From a virus: a DNA stretch of 40,768 nt. This document shows, piece after piece, positions 35,125 through 40,768 of the stretch. The number at the start of each line of letters is the position of its first letter. Within the stretch, counting starts at the first letter, position 1. The stretch lies in the IMG/VR virus record IMGVR_UViG_3300043446_003752, positions 1 through 40,768 of that record; one strand, given 5' to 3'. Made by a program: the position numbers and the translations under genes. The notes below the pieces were generated by a model. The model ran no database searches. It had not been told where the DNA came from and saw only the letters and a program-made list of their open reading frames with translations.

Positions 35125-35927
35125 CGATCCTGGGGGTGAACGCGCCTCCGGCGCACCGCTCGTACAGCCAGGTGACGAGCTGGAAGACGTGCTCGGAGCA
35201 GTACTGGCTGGGCCGGGTCGAGAAGCGCCCGCAGCGACCGGGCTGGGGCGCGGTCGGCGGGAAGGCGGTGCATGCGGCGACCGAGGCCATCGACCTCGGC
35301 AGGCATGATCCGGCTGATCCGGCTGGCGCGTTCGCGCGGGCGCTGGCCGAGGCCGTGCGCGAGGAGGAGAAGCTGTCGGGGTTCCCGGCGGAGGAGTTCC
35401 ACGTCGGTGGTCGTGCCTCGAAGGACTGGCCGGAGAAGGAGACGCGCGCCTGGTGGGAGCACCACGGCCCGCAGCACGTCGAGTCGTGGGTGCGGTTCAT
35501 GTCGGGCGGCTGGTCGATCCTCGACATCGCCGGCACGCCTGCCGTCGAGATCGACGTGACCTCGATGCTCGGGGACATCCCGGTGAAGGGGTATGTGGAT
35601 CGGCTGCTCGTCTCGCCGGAGGGCGAGGTCGCCGTGGTGGACCTGAAGTCGGGGATGATGACGCCGTCGTCGGCGGTGCAGCTCGGCGTGTACGCGGTGC
35701 TGCTGGAGCAGACGGTGGGGATCAGGCCCAGCGTGGGCGCGTACTTCATGACCCGCAAGGGCGTGCTGACCGCGCCCGTGAGCCTCGACGCCTACACGGC
35801 TGAGCGCGTCTCGGTGATGTTCCGGGCCACCGACGAGGCGATCCGGTCGGGGCTGCACTTCCCGTCTCCGTCGGCGCTGTGCAGCGCGTGCGGGGTGAGG
35901 GAGTTCTGCTGGGCGGTGCAGCCGTGA
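35121..35927 (+). CDS. Cas4/RecB-family exonuclease
   Basis: A 268-residue PD-(D/E)XK nuclease. The active site is H51, D160 in GYVDRLL, D174-x-K176 in AVVDLKSG and the Q187...Y191 motif. Four Cys (C24, C254, C257, C263) in the Cas4 arrangement should hold a 4Fe-4S cluster. Phage Cas4-like proteins are 5'-to-3' ssDNA exonucleases used in recombination or replication. No cas1/cas2 genes or CRISPR are nearby, so this is not an adaptation module. It is coupled to its neighbours by 4-base overlaps. Confidence 0.85.
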   Translation: MTILGVNAPPAHRSYSQVTSWKTCSEQYWLGRVEKRPQRPGWGAVGGKAVHAATEAIDLGRHDPADPAGAFARALAEAVREEEKLSGFPAEEFHVGGRASKDWPEKETRAWWEHHGPQHVESWVRFMSGGWSILDIAGTPAVEIDVTSMLGDIPVKGYVDRLLVSPEGEVAVVDLKSGMMTPSSAVQLGVYAVLLEQTVGIRPSVGAYFMTRKGVLTAPVSLDAYTAERVSVMFRATDEAIRSGLHFPSPSALCSACGVREFCWAVQP

Positions 35928-36361
35928 CGAGCAACTGGGCGCCGGAGCCGCCCGCCCCGTCGCGCAAGCGCGTGCATCTGAAGCCTGCCCGGTTCGCGAT
36001 GGCGGCGCAGGCGATGCGGCGCAACCCGGGCATGTGGTACCTGGTCACGGAGAGGGAGCCGTGGGTGTACCAGAAGTTCGAGCGGATGAAGCACGGCCAG
36101 TACGTCGCGTTCAGGCCGTCGTACCAGTGGCGCTTCTGCGTCCGGCAGTCCACCAGGGTGGACATGGGCGACGGGAGGATGGTCTGGCACGGGGACATCT
36201 GGGGGGTCTATGACCCCAGCCTGTCCCCGATCGAGCGCCGACGGAAGGGCGAGGAGATCGACCCGTACGAGGCGCTTTACTACACCCTCGACCAGCAGCT
36301 CGCTGCCGAGGAAGCGAAGAAGCAGGAAGCAGAGAAGAAGAGGAAGGGAAGGAAGCGATGA
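35924..36361 (+). CDS. Conserved phage protein after Cas4-like nuclease
   Basis: A 145-residue basic protein (GTG 35924, overlapping the previous stop). It has MRRNPGMWYLVTEREPWVYQ, a motif I associate with actinophage replication-region proteins, and a Lys/Glu-rich helical tail (EEAKKQEAEKKRKGRKR). Probably DNA-associated; partner of the nuclease or of the protein at 36358. No catalytic site visible. Confidence 0.65.
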   Translation: MTSNWAPEPPAPSRKRVHLKPARFAMAAQAMRRNPGMWYLVTEREPWVYQKFERMKHGQYVAFRPSYQWRFCVRQSTRVDMGDGRMVWHGDIWGVYDPSLSPIERRRKGEEIDPYEALYYTLDQQLAAEEAKKQEAEKKRKGRKR

Positions 36362-36933
36362 CTGCGAAGATTCAGGTCAGCCTGAAGGAGGACTCCGGCA
36401 TCATCTGGGTGCTCGGCGGCGATACGGCGGACGAGTTCGAGCAGACGCTGAAGCTGACGCTCGGGCCGGATCTCGGCGGTGCCATGCTCCAGCGGCTGCA
36501 CGACGTGTTCGCTGCTGCGTCGGTGGGCCTGGCGTCGAGCGCGGTGGTGGCCCCGGCTGCTGCCGCCCAGGCTGCTGCGCCGGTGCGCCCGAGCGCGGCG
36601 AAGTACGGCATGTACCCGCAGGGGCAGCAGCCCCCGGCGGACGTGGCCCCGTGGGACAACCCGCACCCTGCTCCGGCGTGGTCGCAGGGTCCAGCCCCTG
36701 TCGCCGCCCCCGCCCCCGCCGCTGCTGGCGGGGGGGAGACGGTGCAGGACAACTTCGGCAACGCCTGGACCTACGGCCTGCCGTCGGCGCCGGCGTGCAA
36801 GCACGGTCCGATGCCGCAGAAGCGCGGCCGCTCGAAGGCGGGCAAGCCGTACACGGGCTGGTTCTGCCCGGCCGGTGGCCCGTCGTGGCGCGGCGACCGC
36901 GGGGACAAGTGCCAGGCGGTCTTCGATGACTAG
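36358..36933 (+). CDS. Possible ssDNA-associated protein with C-terminal zinc ribbon
   Basis: A 191-residue protein. Residues 1-60 are an ordered alpha/beta domain (KEDSGIIWVLGGDTADEFEQ), 61-125 are a Pro/Ala/Gln linker, and the C-terminus has CKHGPM, WFCP and DKCQ (four Cys/His ligands) around a basic KRGRSKAGKPY loop, a small zinc ribbon. Such proteins often sit between Cas4-like nucleases and RecA-like ATPases in phages. ssDNA binding is inferred from this setting. ATG 36358 overlaps the stop before it. Confidence 0.6.
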   Translation: MTAKIQVSLKEDSGIIWVLGGDTADEFEQTLKLTLGPDLGGAMLQRLHDVFAAASVGLASSAVVAPAAAAQAAAPVRPSAAKYGMYPQGQQPPADVAPWDNPHPAPAWSQGPAPVAAPAPAAAGGGETVQDNFGNAWTYGLPSAPACKHGPMPQKRGRSKAGKPYTGWFCPAGGPSWRGDRGDKCQAVFDD

Positions 36934-37207
36934 GGTCAGGCCCATGATGGACGGGAAGCTGGTCCCGGCGCACAGCCTCGACGGCGGGGCGATGACGTGC
37001 GTCAGCATCCTGCACGCGAACGTGCCCGCCGAGGGGATGGTGCTGCTCGGCGAGCACGGCTGCACCCGTGACGGTCGCTGGCTCCCGGTGTGCGAGTCGT
37101 GCCTGGGCCACTTCGAGACGGGCGGCATCGTGGCGTGCATGACGTGCGCGCTGGACTCCGGCGGCACTCCCTCGCGGGTGGCTGCACGGGCATGGCGACG
37201 GGGCTAG
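36926..37207 (+). CDS. Zinc-ribbon protein
   Basis: A 93-residue protein with CESC and CMTC pairs near residues 57-73 and a lone Cys at ~25 and ~46. Start ATG 36926 overlaps the preceding gene by eight bases; ATG 36944 is an alternative. The end overlaps the ATPase gene by 16 bases. Likely a nucleic-acid- or protein-binding accessory of the replication operon. Confidence 0.6.
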   Translation: MTRVRPMMDGKLVPAHSLDGGAMTCVSILHANVPAEGMVLLGEHGCTRDGRWLPVCESCLGHFETGGIVACMTCALDSGGTPSRVAARAWRRG

Positions 37208-38004
37208 CGCACGTCGCCCGGGCTGCGCTTCGGGCTGACGACGCCCTCCCGGACGTGTGGCCCAGCCTCGCCGCCCGCGGGGTCCGGTTCCGGCGCAGCC
37301 AGACGGCGATGGTGGCCGGCCCCCCGGGCGGCGGGAAGACCGCGCTGGCGGTGGTGCTCGCGTGCAGGGCGGGGGTGCCGACCCTGTACGTGTGCGCTGA
37401 CACCGACCAGCTGACGATGCTGGGAAGGGTGCTGTCGTGCGTGACGGGGGAGCCTTTCGACGTGGTCGAGGGCAGGCTCCGCATGCCGGGGGCGGTGGAC
37501 TACTACGGGCAGGCGCTCGCGGACGCGGCTCATATCCGGTTCGCGTTCGCGCCGTCGCCGTCGCTGGAGGACATCGCCGACGAGGTGCTCGCCTTCGCCG
37601 AGCTGTTCGGGCAGGCGCCGCACCTGATCGTCATCGACTCCCTGTACGACGTGTGCTCGGGGGACGGCGACGAGTGGTCGCAGATGCGGGCGGCGATGAA
37701 GCAGATGCGCCACCTGGCGCGCAAGAGCGGGGCTGCGGTGCTGGTGCTGCACCACACCAGCGAGTCCCACGAGCATCCGCATGATCCGCCGGCGCGGAGG
37801 TGGATACAGGGCAAGGTGTCGGCAGCGCCTGAGCTGGTGCTGACGGTGGGCTGCGACCCGTCGAGGTTCGAGTACAAGGTCGCGGTCGTCAAGAACCGCT
37901 CCGGGGTCAGCGACCCTGGTGCGCTGAACCCGCTGCCGTGGTGGTGCGACATGAGTCGCATGGTTCTGGTCGATTCGGTGGATGAGTGGAGGAGGTCGTT
38001 CTGA
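37192..38004 (+). CDS. RecA-like ATPase / DnaB-type helicase-like
   Basis: A 270-residue P-loop ATPase: Walker A GPPGGGKT at residues 43-50, Walker B HLIVIDSLYDV near 144-154, sensor LVLHHTSES near 183, and the sequence RWIQGKVSAAPELVLTV typical of AAA_25/RecA-type helicase loaders. It lacks the N-terminal domain of full DnaB helicases. In the operon with a Cas4-like nuclease and two primase domains it may act as replicative helicase, loader or recombinase. ATG 37192 lies inside the previous gene. Confidence 0.82.
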   Translation: MATGLAHVARAALRADDALPDVWPSLAARGVRFRRSQTAMVAGPPGGGKTALAVVLACRAGVPTLYVCADTDQLTMLGRVLSCVTGEPFDVVEGRLRMPGAVDYYGQALADAAHIRFAFAPSPSLEDIADEVLAFAELFGQAPHLIVIDSLYDVCSGDGDEWSQMRAAMKQMRHLARKSGAAVLVLHHTSESHEHPHDPPARRWIQGKVSAAPELVLTVGCDPSRFEYKVAVVKNRSGVSDPGALNPLPWWCDMSRMVLVDSVDEWRRSF

Positions 38005-38471
38005 TGGAGGAGCAGGAGCAGGAGGCGGCGGCGGTCGCCCCGAGGAGGCGTCGGTCGCCGTCGAAGGACAGGCCGGCGTCGGAGCAGTGGGCCGAGGGCG
38101 TGGCCCGTGCGAGGAACAACAAGCGCAAGGGCGCGAACTTCGAGCTGCGCCGGGTGGACTGGCACCGGGAGCAGGGCAGGGACGCGGAGCGCCTGCGGCT
38201 CGCGGGCGCGAAGGACGAGGGCGACATCGCGATCCGCCTTCCCGATGGCCGCGTGGTCGTCGAGGAGTGCAAGGTTGTCGGGACGAAGACGCATCTGCGG
38301 ATGCCGATGTGGTGGGGCGAGGCGGTGACGGAGGCGGCGAACTATGCCCGCGCCCGGCAGCTTCCGCTGGAGCGGGTGATCCCGGTGCTGGTGATCCGCA
38401 GGCACAACTCGACGGACATGGGTGCGGCGTGGACGATCCAGGCGGCGGCGGATTGGTGGGCTGGCCGGTGA
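38004..38471 (+). CDS. PD-(D/E)XK nuclease, possible resolvase
   Basis: A 155-residue basic protein. The motif NNKRKGANFELRRVDWHRE, then GAKDEGDIAIRLPDG and VVVEECKV, gives E...D...E-x-K as in Holliday-junction-type and other small PD-(D/E)XK nucleases. ATG 38004 follows GGAGGAGG and overlaps the ATPase stop. It could resolve branched replication products before packaging. The exact subfamily is unclear. Confidence 0.7.
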   Translation: MEEQEQEAAAVAPRRRRSPSKDRPASEQWAEGVARARNNKRKGANFELRRVDWHREQGRDAERLRLAGAKDEGDIAIRLPDGRVVVEECKVVGTKTHLRMPMWWGEAVTEAANYARARQLPLERVIPVLVIRRHNSTDMGAAWTIQAAADWWAGR

Positions 38472-38872
38472 CCGGGGTGTGCTCGTTCGACGGCTGTGAG
38501 CGCGCGCATCACAGCAAGGGCTGGTGCGGGGGGCATTATGTGCAGTGGAGCAAGGGGCAGGAGGTGCGTCCGCTCCGCGAGCCGAACGTGGGCTGCTCGT
38601 TCGATGGCTGTGACCGCGAGCATTCCAGCAAGGGCTTGTGCGCGGCGCACTACCAGCAGCAGCGCCTCGGCAGGCCGCTGAAGCCGCTGCGGGCGAAGAC
38701 GAACCAGATCGGGCGGCGGTGCTCGTTCGAGCTGTGCATGCGGTGGGCGGCGACGAAGGGGCTGTGCGAGGCCCACTACACCCAGCAGCGGCTCGGGAAG
38801 CCGCTGACCGTCGTCAAGTCGTACTGCTGCGTGCGGGACGGCTGCGGCCACTACGCCGGGGAGAAGGCATGA
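38468..38872 (+). CDS. Triple zinc-knuckle repeat protein
   Basis: A 134-residue protein made of three repeats: CSFDGCERAHHSKGWCGGHY, CSFDGCDREHSSKGLCAAHY and CSFELCMRWAATKGLCEAHY, each followed by Q(W/Q)..G and a basic linker, plus a partial fourth CCVRDGCGHY at the end. The pattern C-x4-C-x(8)-G-x-C-x2-H-Y is the zinc knuckle usually found ahead of phage HNH nucleases, but no HNH motif is present. Probably binds DNA or RNA. GTG 38468 overlaps the nuclease stop. Confidence 0.75.
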   Translation: MTGVCSFDGCERAHHSKGWCGGHYVQWSKGQEVRPLREPNVGCSFDGCDREHSSKGLCAAHYQQQRLGRPLKPLRAKTNQIGRRCSFELCMRWAATKGLCEAHYTQQRLGKPLTVVKSYCCVRDGCGHYAGEKA

Positions 38873-39189
38873 GCGGCGACAACGGCGGCTACCTCGTCGC
38901 CCCCGACCCCGACTACAAGTGGCTGGTCGTCAGCCGGGACGACCATGTGCTGAGCGCCTGGCTGGTGCTGGAGATCCACACCGACGAGAGGACGGACGGG
39001 TCCGTGGGCCGCGTCAGGCCGATGCTGCACGCCGGCCGGTTCCTCGGCCTCTGCATCGACGGTCGCGGCGCCGTCGGACCATCGAACGGCATTCCGATGT
39101 GGATGCCGTTCTCCGAGGAGAATGCCTACCGCTGGTTCGGGTCGGAGCAGCAGGTGAGGGCGTACCTGTCCGAGGAGCTGGAAGCGTGA
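38869..39189 (+). CDS. Hypothetical protein
   Basis: A 106-residue mixed alpha/beta protein (YKWLVVSRDDHVLSAWLVLE) with a C-terminal helix (FGSEQQVRAYLSEELEA). Start ATG 38869 overlaps the previous stop, and its own stop overlaps the next GTG. No motif or family recognised; it is part of a tightly coupled string of small genes. Confidence 0.6.
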   Translation: MSGDNGGYLVAPDPDYKWLVVSRDDHVLSAWLVLEIHTDERTDGSVGRVRPMLHAGRFLGLCIDGRGAVGPSNGIPMWMPFSEENAYRWFGSEQQVRAYLSEELEA

Positions 39190-39494
39190 GCGAGGAGTCG
39201 GAGATCCACGCGGTGACGGCCCGCCTGGAATGCACATGCCATATGCAGTTCGGGCATGAGCATCTGCTGTGCGGGTGCGGGTGGGACCACGTCCTGATGG
39301 GACGCACCTATCGGGAGGATCTGCTGGAGGATGTGCGCCGCCGCATCGCCGAGGACCACCTGCGGTCGGCGATGGCGACGGAGGCGACCAGGTGCCGGCG
39401 CTGCATGACGCCGCTGTACACGTTCTCGTTCCTCTACAGCAGGGTGATGTCGGGTATGTGCGTGCCGTGCTTCTTCGGGACGATGCCGGGATGA
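39186..39494 (+). CDS. Cys-rich protein, two putative zinc sites
   Basis: A 102-residue protein (GTG 39186) with CTCHMQFGHEHLLCGCGW near the start and CRRCM...CVPCF near the end, enough ligands for two zinc sites around a helix (EDLLEDVRRRIAEDHLRSAM). Coupled by overlap to both neighbours. Not recognised. Confidence 0.6.
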   Translation: MSEESEIHAVTARLECTCHMQFGHEHLLCGCGWDHVLMGRTYREDLLEDVRRRIAEDHLRSAMATEATRCRRCMTPLYTFSFLYSRVMSGMCVPCFFGTMPG

Positions 39495-39721
39495 GCAGCT
39501 TGGAGGAGCAGGCGATGGGGTTCTGGAAGTTCGGCGGCGCGTGCATGCGCTGCCATGACGAGGACGGGCCGTGGGGCCAGGTGAAGGCGGGGCCGCACAT
39601 CGGCGAGTGGTGGTGCGAGCCGTGCCTGGCTCGCTGCGAGTGCGGGGATGTCGGCCCGGGCGACGACTGCCACGACGAGTGCGGGTCGCGGCTGCGGCAT
39701 CCGGCGGGGAGGGCGCGGTGA
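39491..39721 (+). CDS. Cys-rich zinc-finger protein
   Basis: A 76-residue protein with CMRCHDEDG, WWCEPCLARCECGD and CHDEC, i.e. at least eight Cys with His ligands. It starts at ATG 39491 over the preceding stop. One of five Cys-rich proteins encoded between 36.9 and 39.9 kb. Function unknown. Confidence 0.6.
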   Translation: MSSLEEQAMGFWKFGGACMRCHDEDGPWGQVKAGPHIGEWWCEPCLARCECGDVGPGDDCHDECGSRLRHPAGRAR

Positions 39722-39876
39722 AGCGGGCGGTGACGCCTCCGTCGGCGATGCGACCGGCGAGGCTGTGCGACTGGTGCGGGGGATGGCCCGCGCCGCTGAG
39801 GCGCGAGGGGCAGCGGATCTGCGAGCGCTGCGAGAAGGCCGGCGACGAGAAGGGGAAGGAGCAGGGGGATGGCTGA
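39718..39876 (+). CDS. 52-residue zinc-ribbon protein
   Basis: GTG 39718 overlaps the previous stop. The product has CDWCGGWP and CERCEKAG pairs separated by 15 residues, a simple zinc ribbon with a basic start and charged tail. It overlaps the next gene by eight bases. Confidence 0.6.
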   Translation: MKRAVTPPSAMRPARLCDWCGGWPAPLRREGQRICERCEKAGDEKGKEQGDG

Positions 39877-40126
39877 GTTCGACTTGGGCGTGACGATCGA
39901 GGCTGACTCGATCAGGGTCAGCCTCGGCGGCAGGGAGTGGGAGCTGGAGCCGGAGGTGGCGGTGACCTATTCGGTGGCGCTGTCGATGGCGGCTTCGTCG
40001 GTGCTGGTGCGCCGAGGCTCCACCGACGACGAGATCGACGACCTGCACCTGCGCGCCTACGACGCGATGGTGGAGTTCCTCGAGGAGCAGGTCGAGGATG
40101 CGGTCGAGGAGGCTCCGCCGCTATGA
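39869..40126 (+). CDS. Hypothetical acidic protein
   Basis: An 85-residue acidic protein: beta-rich start (LGVTIEADSIRVSLGGREWE) and a helical Glu-rich end (MVEFLEEQVEDAVEEAPPL). ATG 39869; its stop overlaps the methyltransferase start, so it may be a partner or regulator of it. Not recognised. Confidence 0.6.
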   Translation: MAEFDLGVTIEADSIRVSLGGREWELEPEVAVTYSVALSMAASSVLVRRGSTDDEIDDLHLRAYDAMVEFLEEQVEDAVEEAPPL

Positions 40127-40768
40127 GGAACGTCGTGTCGCTCTTCTCCGGCGTCGGCTGCGGCGACCTCGCCTTCACCAGGCGCGGCATCCCCACCGTC
40201 CTCATGGCCGAGGTCGATGCGAACGCGCGCGGCGTGCTGCGCCACCACCACCCCAACACTTTGATCATGGAGGACGTAAGAGATGTCACAGGAGATATCG
40301 CCCGGTCAGCTGGATTTGCTGGACCTGACGGAGGCGTGGTCCTCGCCGGATGGCCCTGCCAGGACCTCTCCGTCGCCGGGAAGCGCGCCGGAATGGCTGA
40401 AGGGTCTGGCACACGATCCGCGCTCTGGTGGGAGGTCGTCCGAATCCTCGACGAAACCAAGGCGGAATGGTTCATCGGGGAGAACGTACCCGGTCTGCTG
40501 TCGAGCCGAGGAGGACGGGACATGGGCGCCGTCGTCGGGGCGCTGGCAGACCTCGGGTATGGGTTCGGCTACCGGGTTCTGGACGCTCAGCACTTCGGAG
40601 TGCCCCAGCGCCGGAGGCGCGTCTTCTTCGTTGCGCGACGTTCTGACGACGGGCGAAGTGCCGCAGCGGTACTTCTTGAGCGCGAGGGCTTGCGAGGGAA
40701 TCCTGCGCCGCGCGTCGAAGCGGGGACGCAGCCTGCCCGAGCTGCTGGAGAGGGCGTTGAGGTCGGTC
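40123..40768 (+). CDS. DNA cytosine-5 methyltransferase, alpha part (catalytic), 5' portion
   Basis: ATG 40123 begins the catalytic half, running off the end and continuing at 1-275 (256 residues in total). Motif I is SLFSGVGCGDLAF (residues 6-18), motif IV PCQ with nucleophile C79, motif VI ENVPG (120-124), and motif VIII QRRRRVFFVA (162-171). The enzyme flips and methylates C5 of cytosine using S-adenosylmethionine. Motifs IX and X are in the separate gene at 272-1045. The start overlaps the stop of the preceding gene. Confidence 0.9.
   Translation, partial: MRNVVSLFSGVGCGDLAFTRRGIPTVLMAEVDANARGVLRHHHPNTLIMEDVRDVTGDIARSAGFAGPDGGVVLAGWPCQDLSVAGKRAGMAEGSGTRSALWWEVVRILDETKAEWFIGENVPGLLSSRGGRDMGAVVGALADLGYGFGYRVLDAQHFGVPQRRRRVFFVARRSDDGRSAAAVLLEREGLRGNPAPRVEAGTQPARAAGEGVEVG
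40619..40768. repeat. Terminal overlap (right copy)
   Basis: Matches bases 1-150 with two mismatches; see the left copy. Removing one copy leaves a unit of 40,618 bases in which the methyltransferase frame is continuous. Confidence 0.95.

Noticed and set aside
35121-35927. CRISPR adaptation module from the Cas4-like gene
   Set aside because: No cas1, cas2 or spacer-repeat array is present. Stand-alone Cas4-like nucleases are common in phages.

Overview
The window is a near-complete tailed-phage genome of podovirus-like layout, very GC-rich outside one AT-rich island. The first and last 150 bases are the same sequence with two mismatches, so the molecule closes on itself (unit about 40.6 kb, circular or terminally redundant) and the cytosine methyltransferase at the right end continues at the left end. 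A Gram-positive, high-GC (actinobacterial) host is inferred from base composition, overlapping GTG/ATG gene starts, TTGAC(A/G)-TAnnnT promoters, and an M23 lysin plus a CHAP-type virion hydrolase. This is inference, not proof.

Layout. (1) About 30.2-40.8 kb joined to 1-3.2 kb, plus strand: early, replication and DNA-modification genes. These are small Cys-rich proteins, a GP88-like protein, a Cas4/RecB-type nuclease, a RecA-like ATPase, a PD-(D/E)XK nuclease, a split m5C methyltransferase, a split CHC2/Toprim primase and a tyrosine recombinase. (2) 3.2-29.6 kb, minus strand, one long late operon read leftwards: terminase, portal, Pro-rich protein, a 2,779-residue giant virion protein, three further internal-virion-type proteins (one with a CHAP-like domain), scaffold, N4-gp56-type major capsid, small connector candidates, two fibre proteins sharing an N-terminal anchor, holin, M23 lysin, tail proteins, and a tiny peptidoglycan-binding-like protein that overlaps the recombinase. 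No tape-measure or tail-sheath gene is visible, consistent with a short tail. No DNA or RNA polymerase and no clear repressor were found.

The divergent control region (29.56-31.25 kb) and the short leaders up to 33.3 kb hold the least explained content. There is an AT-rich island with 14 AATTC words (six GAATTC). Five stem-loops share a 7-nt loop CANNAAA, two of them followed by an identical 14-base tail. CGTGACG repeats and dyad operators TTTACA-N3-TGTAAA follow. Stem-loops with a CGACA-type loop precede five consecutive genes. A two-stem RNA with compensatory base changes occurs twice, each copy beginning at a gene's UAG stop. These look like a phage-encoded RNA-level control system and probably a replication origin.

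How it fits together: the right-hand genes prepare, copy and modify DNA using mostly host polymerases. The left-hand operon packages DNA into an N4-type capsid, loads ejection proteins (giant protein with an ADP-ribosyltransferase-like signature, CHAP hydrolase), builds the tail and fibres, and lyses the cell with holin plus M23 peptidase.
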